Part shown: piece after piece, positions 46,817 to 59,318 of the stretch
How the letters are laid out: every line of letters starts with the position of its first letter
Position numbering within the stretch: the first letter of the stretch is position 1
Source of the DNA: Phycisphaerales bacterium
Lineage (GTDB): Bacteria > Planctomycetota > Phycisphaerae > Phycisphaerales > SM1A02
Direction: 5' to 3'
DNA length: 64,000 nt
Assembly: GCA_009692045.1 (NCBI GenBank)
Contig: SIAA01000001.1
Location: 62,001-126,000, forward strand
The notes under the pieces: model-generated
Seen by the model: the letters and a program-made list of their open reading frames with translations, nothing else
What the model was told of the DNA's origin: nothing
Databases searched by the model: none
Translations under genes and position numbers: made by a program

Positions 46817-47544
46817 TCTGGGCTGATAGTAGGCGCAGCCGGCGCATCGGTCGGATAGGCGCCCGCACTTCGGGGTATCGCAGCCGCCAAATCTGAACTG
46901 CCCGCCCAACTTGGCAGCGCCTCTGTGCGGTCATCATCTTCGTGCACTTCGCCAGCGCCCACTCTCCGATCTATCGACTTGGCGCTGAACTGGCGATCGA
47001 CCCGTGTTGGCGTGAAGAGAGACGCCTCGCTTGGCATCTCTGAGTTCATCCGCAACTCGCTAGCAGACACGGCTCGTCCGTCCACCATCACAGTTCCGCT
47101 TCGCGGTTTCGCGAAGGGGATACTGTCAAGAAACTGCTGCGTTGGCACACCAATGGTGAAGGTCGCTCCTGGCGGAATTACGGCGAAGTCGCGCCCCTTC
47201 CATCGTTGGTAGACCGATTGTGAGAAGACAACAAAGACCGCGCCATTCGCCCTCATCAGCAGGTCGGGTCGCCCTGGTACTCGGTACAGCTGCCGAAAAC
47301 CGCTGGGCTGTGCGAGATCGGTAGAAGGCTGGCGCAAGCTTGCTGAGAGCGCTCCCATGTCATCCTCACGAGGCACCGCCTGTTGCAGCGTGCTGACATC
47401 AAAAGGCCCTGAAGTATCCGGAACAAAGCGTTTGTCTTGCGGCGCGGCCTCGACCCCAGAGCAGACAGACACGCTTGCCAATACCGCACCGAGAATTGTC
47501 TCAGCGGCACCATGTTGCATAGTCCGTACTAGGAGGCGACTCAT
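46723..47544 (-). CDS. Hypothetical exported protein
   Basis: 273 residues with a signal peptide (about 10-33, ILGAVLASVSVCSGVEAAP). A central compact segment (FRQLYRVPGRPDLLMRANGAV, then FVVFSQSVYQRWKGRDFAVIPPG) may be a small beta domain; the last third is Pro/Ala/Ser/Gln-rich and low in complexity (PQAAAVPQIAPAPPQPSPPSAD). No recognised family. Overlaps the next hypothetical gene in another frame, so the two are probably translated together. Confidence 0.6.
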   Translation of the reverse strand: MSRLLVRTMQHGAAETILGAVLASVSVCSGVEAAPQDKRFVPDTSGPFDVSTLQQAVPREDDMGALSASLRQPSTDLAQPSGFRQLYRVPGRPDLLMRANGAVFVVFSQSVYQRWKGRDFAVIPPGATFTIGVPTQQFLDSIPFAKPRSGTVMVDGRAVSASELRMNSEMPSEASLFTPTRVDRQFSAKSIDRRVGAGEVHEDDDRTEALPSWAGSSDLAAAIPRSAGAYPTDAPAAPTISPECPPSSNAQPQAAAVPQIAPAPPQPSPPSAD

Positions 47545-47560
47545 GGGGGAATCCTATGCC

Positions 47561-48370
47561 CTAGAGCTCGCGCCCGCCTTCGAAGCGCTCTTCGTGCAGC
47601 AGCATCGATGTGGTTGACGGACTGAGAAACCTCGTTCCGGCACTCGTGGCTACCTCCAAACCCTGGGCAGGATCGACACTCCGCACGACTCCCTCCACAA
47701 CTCCCTCGGGGGTGGAGAATCGAGCGTTGCGCCCGCGGAGGCAGTCACGGGATTGATAGCACCCGCGCAACGCCTCGTCGTCCATCGCCAGACATTCATG
47801 AAGGGTCGAACACAAGGACAGGATCAGTTGCAATCGATCGACATGGTGGCCGCACTGGCAGAGGCTGATGGCACGAGCCGCGAGATCGGCCGGAAACTGT
47901 CGTTGCAGCACATTGATGCCGATGCCAATTGTTGCCGCCCTTCCATCCTGCTCTACGAGAATTCCCGCCAGTTTCTTGCCCACTGACAGAATGTCATTGG
48001 GCCACTTGATTGAGAGGGCTGGAACTGCGCCGCTCGCTCTTTGCACCGTCCGCTCGATCGCCATCGCTGTGGCACATGCGCTGGCAGTGGCTAGACGAAC
48101 TGGGGTGTCCCTTGCTACTACGAAACTTACGGCCACCCCCTCCTCCCCCGTGTCCAACCACGCTCGACCTAGGCGGCCTCGGCCACCTGTTTGACGCCAA
48201 GCTGCCACAACAGTTCCCACTTCGCCCTGGGCGCGCGCCACATCTTGAGTGCTGGCAGTTTCCCGAATCACGATGACCTTGGAGGCCGGTTCGCCTTGAG
48301 CGAGCAGTACTCCCTCCAGCGCGTCGGGCCAACTGGCCAAGGGGCTCTGGAGTGAAACCTGATCCCTCAT
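47561..48370 (-). CDS. birA: Biotin--[acetyl-CoA-carboxylase] ligase (class I)
   Basis: Attaches biotin to carboxylase subunits. 269 residues from ATG 48370, overlapping the nadC stop by 4 bases. The ATP/biotin motif QTGGRGRLGRAW, the SIKWPNDILSVGKKLAGIL core and the GIGINVLQRQFP segment are all present. The N-terminal DNA-binding domain of E. coli BirA is absent, so it should not act as a repressor. The C-terminal small domain ends FLSPSTTSM. Confidence 0.93.
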   Translation of the reverse strand: MRDQVSLQSPLASWPDALEGVLLAQGEPASKVIVIRETASTQDVARAQGEVGTVVAAWRQTGGRGRLGRAWLDTGEEGVAVSFVVARDTPVRLATASACATAMAIERTVQRASGAVPALSIKWPNDILSVGKKLAGILVEQDGRAATIGIGINVLQRQFPADLAARAISLCQCGHHVDRLQLILSLCSTLHECLAMDDEALRGCYQSRDCLRGRNARFSTPEGVVEGVVRSVDPAQGLEVATSAGTRFLSPSTTSMLLHEERFEGGREL

Positions 48371-49434
48371 CCTCGTTCGCCAATGTTGGGAGGAACGGTC
48401 AGAGTCGGTATCAATGTTGCAACTTCGAAGTCGAGTCCGATGTCGAGGCTGGGTGCCGAGTGAGTGATGCACCCCACGGCGATTCGATCAACACCGGTCG
48501 CTGCGATGGCGCGAACTGTTCCCATGGTCACACCTCCAGATGCTTCAAGTTTCGCGGTTGAAGCGCAGGCATTACGCAGGGCAACCGAACTCTTGATCTC
48601 CTCGAGTGTCATGTTGTCGAGCATGATGATGTCAATCACGCCCGGGGCCAATCCGAGCAGTGCCCTGACCTGAGAGGTGGTGTCCGCCTCAACCTCGATG
48701 AAGCGCAGACTTCCCTTGGCACGCGCCGCTTGGCATCCGCGCCGCACAGAATCAATCCACCCTTCTGGAAGGCTTGATCCGGATTCCGAGGGGCAGTCTC
48801 CCCGCGCCATCATCTCTATATGGTTGTCCTTGACGAGAACTGCGTCGTGCAATCCCAGTCGGTGCGGCACACCGCCTCCACAGCGCACGGCGTACTTGGC
48901 CAGTGCGCGCAGGCCCGGCACCGTCTTGCGTGAATCGACAATGCTGGCAGAGGTTCCCCTGACGCATTCAACGAATGCTGCCGTCATTGTCGCGACACCG
49001 CTCAGATGGGTGAGCCAGTTGAGCAGAGTGCGCTCGAGCGCAAGGATCACGGCCGCGTCTCCCGAGACCCGCGCGATCACGCCACCCGCGTGTACGGCTT
49101 CGCCATCCTGCAGATACTGCTCGAGCGACAGGCTTTGCCCAGGGCTTGTCATGCGGCATACCAGTGCCCGGGCCAGCGGCATGCCGCAAATGACACCTCT
49201 CCCGCGGCTGACAAGTGCGGCCGTCACAACAGGAGCGGCCCTCATCAGCAGGTACTTCGAAGTGACATCGGCTGCTGCCAGCGCCACTGCCAACTCGGCA
49301 TTGGTGAGTGCAGATACATCAAGCCCGCAGTCCTCACTGAGAGACGCATCAATGTGGCGCTTCAACTCGGCCTCAGACACCAGTTCGGTGAACAGGTGGT
49401 CAAGCGGCAGTGTGCTGAGATCACTAAGACCCAT
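48367..49434 (-). CDS. nadC: Nicotinate-nucleotide pyrophosphorylase (carboxylating)
   Basis: NAD synthesis: quinolinate plus PRPP to nicotinate mononucleotide. 355 residues from ATG 49434, longer than the usual 280-300. Motifs: the GVICGMPLA segment, LNWLTHLSGVATMTAAFV, DSRKTVPGLRALAKYAVRCGGG (abridged), HRLGLHDAVLVKDNHIE and the late EASGGV(T)MGTVRAIAATGVD. The extra length is mostly in the first 70 residues. Divergent from the HIT gene with 25 bases between starts; birA follows with a 4-base overlap. Confidence 0.93.
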   Translation of the reverse strand: MGLSDLSTLPLDHLFTELVSEAELKRHIDASLSEDCGLDVSALTNAELAVALAAADVTSKYLLMRAAPVVTAALVSRGRGVICGMPLARALVCRMTSPGQSLSLEQYLQDGEAVHAGGVIARVSGDAAVILALERTLLNWLTHLSGVATMTAAFVECVRGTSASIVDSRKTVPGLRALAKYAVRCGGGVPHRLGLHDAVLVKDNHIEMMARGDCPSESGSSLPEGWIDSVRRGCQAARAKGSLRFIEVEADTTSQVRALLGLAPGVIDIIMLDNMTLEEIKSSVALRNACASTAKLEASGGVTMGTVRAIAATGVDRIAVGCITHSAPSLDIGLDFEVATLIPTLTVPPNIGERG

Positions 49435-49459
49435 GGGCACGAATGGTACGCTCGCCCAT

Positions 49460-49870
49460 ATGCCAAGCCTGTTCTCGCGCATCGTTGCCGGCGAGATCCC
49501 CTGTCATCGTGTTTACGAAGACGATCTGGTTATCGCGTTCCTCGACATCATGCCCCTCAGCGTTGGCCACTGCCTCGTCGTCCCCAAGGAAGAACGAGAG
49601 TTCCTTCACCAATTATCGCGGCACAGTGCCGAGGCTCTAGGACGCGCACTGGTAACTGTCTCGGGCGCAGTGCTCGCCGCTACTGGTGCCACCTCCTACA
49701 ACCTGCTGCAGAACAATGGGGCGTTGGCTCATCAGGCCGTCCCCCATGTGCACTTTCACATCATCCCCCGCTACGACGATGGAACAGGACTGGGAATCGG
49801 ATGGAAGGCCGGCCGACTCGATACCGATACCGGTGCCAAGTTGGCCGCCACGATCCAGTCGCGCGTGTGA
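49460..49870 (+). CDS. HIT-family nucleotide hydrolase/transferase
   Basis: 136 residues from ATG 49460, starting MPSLFSRIVAGEIPCHRVYED, which is typical of the bacterial HinT branch. The catalytic histidine triad is in VPHVHFHIIPR and the companion segment SYNLLQNNGALAHQAV precedes it. Likely a purine nucleoside phosphoramidase or Ap4A-type hydrolase; substrate cannot be read. Converges with the dehydrogenase gene with 4 bases between the stops. Confidence 0.93.
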   Translation: MPSLFSRIVAGEIPCHRVYEDDLVIAFLDIMPLSVGHCLVVPKEEREFLHQLSRHSAEALGRALVTVSGAVLAATGATSYNLLQNNGALAHQAVPHVHFHIIPRYDDGTGLGIGWKAGRLDTDTGAKLAATIQSRV

Positions 49871-49874
49871 TGCC

Positions 49875-51202
49875 TCAGGGAAAGATGCCGCGCAGGTCGT
49901 AGACCCGACCGAGTTGCTGGCATCCCGCAGCGTAGGCCGCCGTGCGCCAGTCGCAGTCGAATCGCACGCGTGCCAGTTTCATACGCCTAGCGGCAAGGAC
50001 CAACATCTGCTCGAGCTTGGTGTCCAGTTCCTGTGTCGGCACCGTTAGGAAACTGCGATTCTGCAGCCACTCCAGATAGGCGCCGATGATGGCGCCGCCG
50101 TTACACAGAACACTTGGGAGAACATCAATGCCTCGCTTGAGAAACACATCATCACTATCAGCTGTCCAGGGCGCGTTAGCAACTTCCGCTACTACTCCTG
50201 CCCGCACCAAGGCTGCACGGCGGGCATCGATGGATCTCTCGCCACCGGCGAGGATCAACAAGTCGCAGGGCACCGCGTAGGCATCATCGGACGAGAGTGA
50301 CTGCACCCCACCCAACCCCATGACCGTTCCCTCGTCCTGCATCTGATCCGAGAGTTCGATGGGATCAATCCCCGCCGCATTGGCGATGCCACCCTTGCGG
50401 TCAATCGCGGATACCAACTTGGCACCCGCTCCCACCATGCATCTTGCCACCTGACTTCCGACGGCGCCGTACCCAGCGACCACGAAGCGCAGACCCTTGA
50501 GGTTCAGGCCTAGTTCCGGAAGCATTTCCCTCATGATGTGCAGGAACCCCACACCCACCGCTGCGTCGCGCGCCACCCTGCCTCCGATTTCCCACGGCTT
50601 CCCCGTAACGATTGGCCGAGTTCCCTGCCGATCCGCATCAGGTGTGATCTGCGCGATGGTGTCAGCAAACCATGCCATCACCTGCTGGTCCGCGGCGATA
50701 TCCGCTCCGGGAATGTCATAGTTAGCACCGATCTGATGGGCAATCGCCGCGGCGAACCGGCGCACCACTCTCATCATCTCATCGCGGGAGAGAACTCGCG
50801 GATCACAGGCAACTCCTCCCGCTGCGCCGCCGAATGGCAGGCGCAGCAGCGCGCACTTGATGGTGGTGTGGAGAGCTAGGCCCTTCAGATCATCACGCGA
50901 AACCATGGGATGAAAGCGAATCCCACCCTTGTAGGGGCCGAGCGCATCGTTGTGCTGAATCCGATATCCGGTGAAGAGTTGCCACTTGCCATCGTCCATC
51001 TTCACAGGGAAGTGAACGACGATCTCATTCTTGGGCTGGGCCAATATCAACTGATGATGATGCTCGAGTCCGACCAGTTGAGCAGCGTCCAGTACGCGGT
51101 GCAGAATCTGGTGATGAAGATTGTCAGAGCCAGGAACGATGCCCAGCGACTCGAGCACCTTCGACTCTTGGCGACCGGGATCTGTTGCAGCGCTACCCTG
51201 CA

Positions 51203-51206
<4 letters not shown>
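49875..51206 (-). CDS. Glutamate dehydrogenase homologue lacking the catalytic lysine
   Basis: 443 residues from ATG 51206, overlapping the ppdK stop by 4 bases. Both domains of the Glu/Leu/Phe/Val dehydrogenase family are complete: [11 protein letters not shown] with Lys93, TIKCALL with Lys117, the [18 protein letters not shown] segment with the catalytic-site aspartate, and a Rossmann domain with [13 protein letters not shown]. The motif that should read GG-x-K-GG is [10 protein letters not shown], so residue 129 is alanine instead of the catalytic lysine. The codon GCG at 50822-50820 was read directly. It may be inactive, regulatory, or use a different chemistry. Confidence 0.9.
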
Positions 51207-54091
<2,885 letters not shown>

Positions 54092-54126
54092 TGATTGCTC
54101 CAATTGCTTTCTCTTCGATACGGTCA

Positions 54127-55683
54127 ATGGGTGGATCGACATTCTACTACGGCGATGCTTCCAGATACGATGCGTCGGTGAGCCGCGCCCCCGCAGTATT
54201 GAGCCGCTGCCGCGCCATATCGCTGCGCGCTGCACCATGCGATGTCTTGCGACTGTGGCCGGAAACAGAGCCAGTTGTGGCGCTTATCAGTGGAGGTGGC
54301 GGACCGAACGCGCGGTGGAGCATTCTGGCATCGCCACTTCGCTTTGAGCAGTTGCGACTGGGACATTCCCATCAGAACGCGAGAAGCGACCTACACACTC
54401 TGCTCTCAACCGCAACCAATAATGACCACGAAAGACGCGGAGATCAAACCGACTTGCCTCCATTCCGTGGGGGCCGAATCGGCTTCATCGGCTACGAATG
54501 CGGTGGACTCTTTGAGAAACGGGCGGCACCGGCACAGCGGCATGCGGCCGCGAGTTGGCCTGACGCCGCGTTCGCATGGTGTCCCAGTGCGCTTGTCCAC
54601 GACAGCACCTTGGATCAGTGGTGGGTTGTCGGTGCCGACCTAGACACCACGGAGTCATTTGCTAACGACATTGGGCGATCACTCTCCCACCCCGCCCCCA
54701 ACAGCAACAGTTGGCATGCAGGAGAACTGAGCAGCTGCCGATCAGATGGCTGGTTCGCCCGAGCCTGCCAGCGCACCATCGAGTTGATTGGACAGGGCGA
54801 TCTGTTTCAGGCCAACATTTCCGAGCAGTTCGCCTGTGACTTCTCCGGAGACACCAGAGCATTCGCGGCGCAGGCGCTGGCCTCTGCTCCCATTCGCTAC
54901 GGCTCCTACTTGGAGCTACCGGAGGGAAACAGAATCATCTCCTTCAGCCCCGAGTTGTTTCTCTCATTCGATGTCAGTTCCAGATTGGTGACAACTCGGC
55001 CCATCAAGGGCACGCGCGCTGCCGCCGGTGCATCTTGCAGCGATGCGGCGGCATTCGATGCGGGGATGACTCAGGCGCTCCTGGAAAGTGAGAAGGATGC
55101 AGCCGAACTGAACATGATCATCGACCTCATGCGCAATGATCTAGGCCGGGTCTGCGAGACTGGCACGGTGCGCGTGGCTAGATCGCGCCACATCGAACGA
55201 CATGGAACAGTCTTGCATGCAGTCGCCGAGGTCTCGGGCACGCTGGCGGAGTCCTGCGGCATTACTGATCTGATTGGCGCCTGCTTCCCCCCGGGAAGCG
55301 TCACGGGAGCCCCCAAGGTGCGCGCCATGCAGATCATTGACGACATCGAGTCAGTTCCGCGCGGTGTCTACTGCGGGATCATCGGATTCATCGACACCGA
55401 AGGCTCGCTCGAGTTCAGCGTTGCCATCCGCACTGCCATGCTTACTGCCACGCCTACTGCCACGCCTACGGCCAAAGGTGCGCCGCCACCGTTCAGCGGC
55501 CGTCTCCACTACTGCGCTGGTTGCGGCATCGTCGCCGATAGTGATCCGCGCGCAGAGACTCAAGAGAGGCTGGACAAGACTGCTGTGTTGCGGGAGGCAC
55601 TCCGAACTTCGCCCCAGGCAACGCCTAGAGAATCTCCGCCGCCAGGCTCGCCAGTTCGCTGCGCTCAGTCTTCGCCAGCGTGA
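54127..55683 (+). CDS. pabB: Chorismate-binding enzyme, aminodeoxychorismate synthase component I
   Basis: 518 residues from ATG 54127. The chorismate-binding C-terminal half has [58 protein letters not shown] (abridged) and [12 protein letters not shown]. These also occur in anthranilate synthase TrpE; PIKGTR and lone placement favour PabB, the first step of 4-aminobenzoate synthesis. The N-terminal domain has WRAWWVVGAD-like segments. The last 20 residues ([18 protein letters not shown]) overlap the phoH gene on the other strand by 59 bases. Confidence 0.85.
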   Translation: MGGSTFYYGDASRYDASVSRAPAVLSRCRAISLRAAPCDVLRLWPETEPVVALISGGGGPNARWSILASPLRFEQLRLGHSHQNARSDLHTLLSTATNNDHERRGDQTDLPPFRGGRIGFIGYECGGLFEKRAAPAQRHAAASWPDAAFAWCPSALVHDSTLDQWWVVGADLDTTESFANDIGRSLSHPAPNSNSWHAGELSSCRSDGWFARACQRTIELIGQGDLFQANISEQFACDFSGDTRAFAAQALASAPIRYGSYLELPEGNRIISFSPELFLSFDVSSRLVTTRPIKGTRAAAGASCSDAAAFDAGMTQALLESEKDAAELNMIIDLMRNDLGRVCETGTVRVARSRHIERHGTVLHAVAEVSGTLAESCGITDLIGACFPPGSVTGAPKVRAMQIIDDIESVPRGVYCGIIGFIDTEGSLEFSVAIRTAMLTATPTATPTAKGAPPPFSGRLHYCAGCGIVADSDPRAETQERLDKTAVLREALRTSPQATPRESPPPGSPVRCAQSSPA

Positions 55684-57124
55684 CATGTCCGGCGATGCGC
55701 TGACCCTTCATTCGTTCAATGGTGTGCGCTAGTCCGTTGCTGGCAGCATCCAGATAGGGGTTATCAATCTGGCCGATGTCGCCACAGAGCACGATCTTTG
55801 TGCCATCACCCACACGACTCACGATGGTCTTGACCTCATGGGGCGAGAGGTTTTGTGCCTCATCAACCACGAAGAACTGATGGGGAATGCTCCGACCTCG
55901 AATGTAAGTGATCGGTTCCAGCACAAGCTTCCCACTCGTGAGCAACTGATCGATGCGATGTTCGGTCGACTTGCTCTCCGGCTCTCCCGTTGATCCCCCG
56001 CGCGTGCTGAGAAGATAGGAGACATTGTCGAAAATCGGCTGCATCCACAGGGCTAGTTTCTCGTCCTTGTCACCGGGCAGATACCCAATGTCCCGGCCCA
56101 GTGGCATGATGGGACGCGCTACCAGCATCTTGTCGAATCGCTCCTCCCGCACAACCTTTTGCAGTCCCGCCGCGATGGCAAGCAGCGTCTTTCCTGTGCC
56201 CGCGGGCCCGATCATGGTGATGATCTTCACCTCGTCGTCTAGAAGCAGATCGAGCGCCATCGTCTGTTGCAGGTTGCGCGCCAGAACTCCATACACCGGC
56301 TTGCGCGGACCGGTGACGGGAATGATGTGCAGCGTGTCAGCTAGGCGGCGCCCCACGCCCGTATGGGATGGATCCACTTCGTCCTGTAGCACCACGAACT
56401 GATTGGCAACAATCTCTGCATTCTCGGTCTCCGTACCATCGGGATTGGTCGTGGCGTATGGCTCCAATCGCTCCAGCGGCAGTTGGCGCTCGTCGTAGAG
56501 AGCATCGATCAACTCTCCGGGAACCTGCATGTGCACATACCCCAGATAGAGCCAGTCCGCGTCAACGCGGTCGTGCTCGAAGTCTTCTGCCGGCACACCA
56601 AGCGCATCGCACTTGACGCGTGCATTGATGTCCTTGCTTACGAAAATAGCGCGCTCACCCCGCTTGTGCAGAGCGTGAGCCACTCCGATGATCTGATGAT
56701 CGGGCTTGGACTGATCCAGCGGCAGGGAATATGTCGAATCGATCTGGGCCACGCGAATGCTGCCGCCCTGGTCGTTCCACACAACTCCCTGCAGTAGCAA
56801 GCCGCTGGCACGCAACTTGTCGAGCGCGCGGATGACATGACGGGCGTTGCGCCCATTCTCATCGTTGTTTTTCTTGAAGGTGTCGAGCTCCTCGATCACA
56901 GCCAAAGGCACAATCACCTCGTGCTCTTCAAACTTGAAGAGACTCCCGGGATTATGAAGCAGCACATTGGTATCGAGAACAAAGTGCTTCTTGAGTTTGG
57001 TCTTGGCTGCTTCGTTGGGGGAGGCAGCCCCTTTGGGTGATTTGGTTGAAGATCCTGGGTCAGCGTCGCTGCTGCGTCGTACCAAAGTTGACACCTCCAA
57101 GGCTTCCTTGCCTGAGTCAATCAT
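55625..57124 (-). CDS. phoH: PIN-PhoH family ATPase/ribonuclease-like protein
   Basis: 499 residues from ATG 57124. N-terminal PIN domain: HFVLDTNVLLHNPGSLFKFEEHEV (abridged), with FVSKDINARVKCDALG. C-terminal PhoH ATPase: MIGPAGTGKTLLAIAAG Walker A, YIRGRSIPHQFFVVDEAQNLSPHEV Walker B (abridged), and TKIVLCGDIGQIDNPYL sensor region. PhoH2-type proteins act on RNA. The first 45 residues are polar and may be disordered. Divergent from the Nif3 gene, 72 bases between starts. Confidence 0.95.
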   Translation of the reverse strand: MIDSGKEALEVSTLVRRSSDADPGSSTKSPKGAASPNEAAKTKLKKHFVLDTNVLLHNPGSLFKFEEHEVIVPLAVIEELDTFKKNNDENGRNARHVIRALDKLRASGLLLQGVVWNDQGGSIRVAQIDSTYSLPLDQSKPDHQIIGVAHALHKRGERAIFVSKDINARVKCDALGVPAEDFEHDRVDADWLYLGYVHMQVPGELIDALYDERQLPLERLEPYATTNPDGTETENAEIVANQFVVLQDEVDPSHTGVGRRLADTLHIIPVTGPRKPVYGVLARNLQQTMALDLLLDDEVKIITMIGPAGTGKTLLAIAAGLQKVVREERFDKMLVARPIMPLGRDIGYLPGDKDEKLALWMQPIFDNVSYLLSTRGGSTGEPESKSTEHRIDQLLTSGKLVLEPITYIRGRSIPHQFFVVDEAQNLSPHEVKTIVSRVGDGTKIVLCGDIGQIDNPYLDAASNGLAHTIERMKGQRIAGHVTLAKTERSELASLAAEIL

Positions 57125-57196
57125 AGGATTGAATCCGCCCTTCGCCAGCCGATTCTGTGCGCCGCGGCTAAATCTCGGCGGCGATAGGCTGCCCTC

Positions 57197-58312
57197 ATGA
57201 GGATTAGCGATCTCTGTAGTGCGATGGAACGAATCGCGCCGGCTGCCCTCGCCGAATCGTGGGACAATACTGGGCTGCTCTGCGGAGATCCCAGAGATTC
57301 GTTGAAGTCCGCCCTCCTCTGTATCGATGCCACGGATGCGGTGATCGCCGAGGCGGTGTCGGCGCGAGCGAGCGCCCTCATCGCCTACCACCCACCAATA
57401 TTCCGGGCACTGAAGCGACTCGGTGGCAGCGAACCTGCCGAGCGACGCGCCCTCGCACTCGCGCGCTCGGGACTGGCGGTTTACTCCCCGCACACGGCAT
57501 TGGACGCGGCCGCGGGCGGCGTCAACGACCATCTGGCACTCTTGGTTGGCGGGGGATGGCTGCGGCCGCTGCGCCGCGCGCCGATTCATTCCCAGTCGGA
57601 GCAGTTCAAGCTCCTCACCTACTGCCCGAGTTCATCCGCTGAAGATGTCCGCAGTGCCTTGGCCAGTTCGGGTGCGGGAAGAATCGGTGACTATGAGTGC
57701 TGCTCATTCAGCACCTCTGGAACGGGCACTTTCCGCGGCACACCATCAAGTAGCCCTCGGGTGGGGAGAAAGGGCCAGTTGGAGCGAGTCGAGGAAGTCT
57801 GCATCAGCGTCGTGACATCGCAGCGCGCCCTTGCCGCCTCGATCGCAGCACTGCGCTCCGCGCATCCTTATGAGGAACCTGCCATCGAGGTCATTCCTCT
57901 GCATCCTGGAGCCAGTGCCAACGAGGGATCGGGACGCCTGCTCACTCTGGATAGACCGGCAACTACGCTCTCACTCGCCAAGAGATTGCGAAGGGCCCTC
58001 AAGGCCGGCTGCGCCTCCTTCGCCGCGACCAAGCCCTCCCGCAAGCACACACTTGTTGGCATTTGTGCTGGGAGTGGCGGCGAGTTGTTTGCTCAGGTCC
58101 AGGCAGCTGATGCGACGCTGTTTGTTACCGGCGAGATGAAACATCATGAGGTCCTCGATGCTCTGGCGCGCGGCGTCGATGTCATCTGCGCAGGCCACAG
58201 TGAAACGGAGCGCGCCTATCTACCCGTTCTCGCGGCGCGTTTGCGGCGAGAACTCCCGGGTCTGCGCCCGAGCATCAGCCGCGCCGACCGCGCGCCGCTG
58301 CGATCCGTTTGA
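57197..58312 (+). CDS. Nif3-like dinuclear metal hexameric protein (DUF34)
   Basis: 371 residues. Family motifs: ESWDNTGLLCGD, SALIAYHPPIFRALKRL with metal-ligand histidine, VYSPHTALDAAAGGVNDHLA, and the C-terminal GEMKHHEVLDAL and GHSETERAYLPVLAARL. A PII-like insertion occupies the middle (KLLTYCPSSSAEDVRSALASSGAG), which is the long bacterial form. Function in this family is still debated. The 3' end overlaps the ROK kinase gene by 38 bases. Confidence 0.94.
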   Translation: MRISDLCSAMERIAPAALAESWDNTGLLCGDPRDSLKSALLCIDATDAVIAEAVSARASALIAYHPPIFRALKRLGGSEPAERRALALARSGLAVYSPHTALDAAAGGVNDHLALLVGGGWLRPLRRAPIHSQSEQFKLLTYCPSSSAEDVRSALASSGAGRIGDYECCSFSTSGTGTFRGTPSSSPRVGRKGQLERVEEVCISVVTSQRALAASIAALRSAHPYEEPAIEVIPLHPGASANEGSGRLLTLDRPATTLSLAKRLRRALKAGCASFAATKPSRKHTLVGICAGSGGELFAQVQAADATLFVTGEMKHHEVLDALARGVDVICAGHSETERAYLPVLAARLRRELPGLRPSISRADRAPLRSV

Positions 58313-59318
58313 GCCTCACCGGGCGCTTGTTGCGGGAGCCGCCCGCAGACGCGATCGAGTTGCGTGCCAGCATCGCCGCGCCCAACACTCCTGCGTCTTC
58401 GCGCAGGGCGCACTCCACCACTTCACACTTGCGCAGTGCCGATGGGAACACATGTCGTTCGAAACTGCGGCGCACTCGGTCGATGTAGGGCTTGCCCAAC
58501 GCTTCGGTGACTCCGCCGCCAAGCACCACCAACCGAAGCGAGAGCACGGTTATCCAGTTGGCGATGGCGAGGCCGAGCAGATCCGCTGCTGAGTCGATCA
58601 CTCTCACCGCCAGTTCGTCTCCGTCGCGGTAGGCCTGTGCCAGCGCCCCTGATCCGACTGGGCCATCGTCGGCTTGACGCTCGAGCAGAATCCGGCGCAG
58701 GTGCGAACGCGGATAGAACCCGCTGATCGCCTGCATGCTGCGGAGCATGCCAGACCGGCTGCAGTTCTCCTCCAGAGTCTGATGACCGGGTGAAGCGCTA
58801 GGGAACAGGATCGTCTGGCCGATTTCACCGGCGGTGTGCATTGGCCCTCGCCACAGTTCACCATTGAGAATGATTCCTCCACCTACACCGGTTCCCACCC
58901 ACACTGCCAGGAGATCACGCGACTCACCCACGCCCAGAGTCGACTCTCCCCATGCCGCCATGTTCACATCATTGTCGACGCACACGGGCAACTTCAGCTT
59001 TGCCGCTAGGAGGTCTCGAAGCGGCACATTCTTCCAACCGAGATTGCCGGCGTTCAGGACCATGCCCGCTTCAACATCAATGGCACTCGGCGCGCCGATG
59101 CCCACCCCTTGCAGGGATGCGACTGTCACCTTCGCCTCATCGCAAGCACGCTCTACGGCGTCGCAGATTCTGGCAATCACCCGGGCGCGCCCCTCCTGCG
59201 CCTTAGTCTTGCGTTTGCAGCGTCCAATGATCTTCCCCTTGCTATCGACCACTGCGACAGCGAAGTTGGTCCCGCCCAGATCGATGCCAGCCACTGCGGC
59301 GGTCGCGCGTTTACTCAT
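58275..59318 (-). CDS. ROK-family protein (glucokinase-like) without the zinc motif
   Basis: 347 residues from ATG 59318. ATP-binding IDLGGTNFAVAVVDSKG, catalytic CVDNDVNMAAWGE with Asp117 region, and GTGVGGGIILNG are intact, so it looks like an active sugar kinase. The zinc-binding motif that follows GEIGH in ROK proteins (C-x-C-G-x-x-G-C) is missing: the sequence is GEIGQTILFPSASPGHQ, then NCSRSGML. The ATG overlaps the stop of the RND transporter gene by 8 bases (ATGAGTAA), coupling a sugar kinase to an efflux system. Sugar substrate unknown. Confidence 0.9.
   Translation of the reverse strand: MSKRATAAVAGIDLGGTNFAVAVVDSKGKIIGRCKRKTKAQEGRARVIARICDAVERACDEAKVTVASLQGVGIGAPSAIDVEAGMVLNAGNLGWKNVPLRDLLAAKLKLPVCVDNDVNMAAWGESTLGVGESRDLLAVWVGTGVGGGIILNGELWRGPMHTAGEIGQTILFPSASPGHQTLEENCSRSGMLRSMQAISGFYPRSHLRRILLERQADDGPVGSGALAQAYRDGDELAVRVIDSAADLLGLAIANWITVLSLRLVVLGGGVTEALGKPYIDRVRRSFERHVFPSALRKCEVVECALREDAGVLGAAMLARNSIASAGGSRNKRPVRLKRIAAARGRRG

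Noticed and set aside
57125-57589. 155-residue N-terminal extension of the PIN-PhoH protein
   Set aside because: It is antisense to the Nif3 gene start and not protein-like; ATG 57124 gives a normal-size protein.
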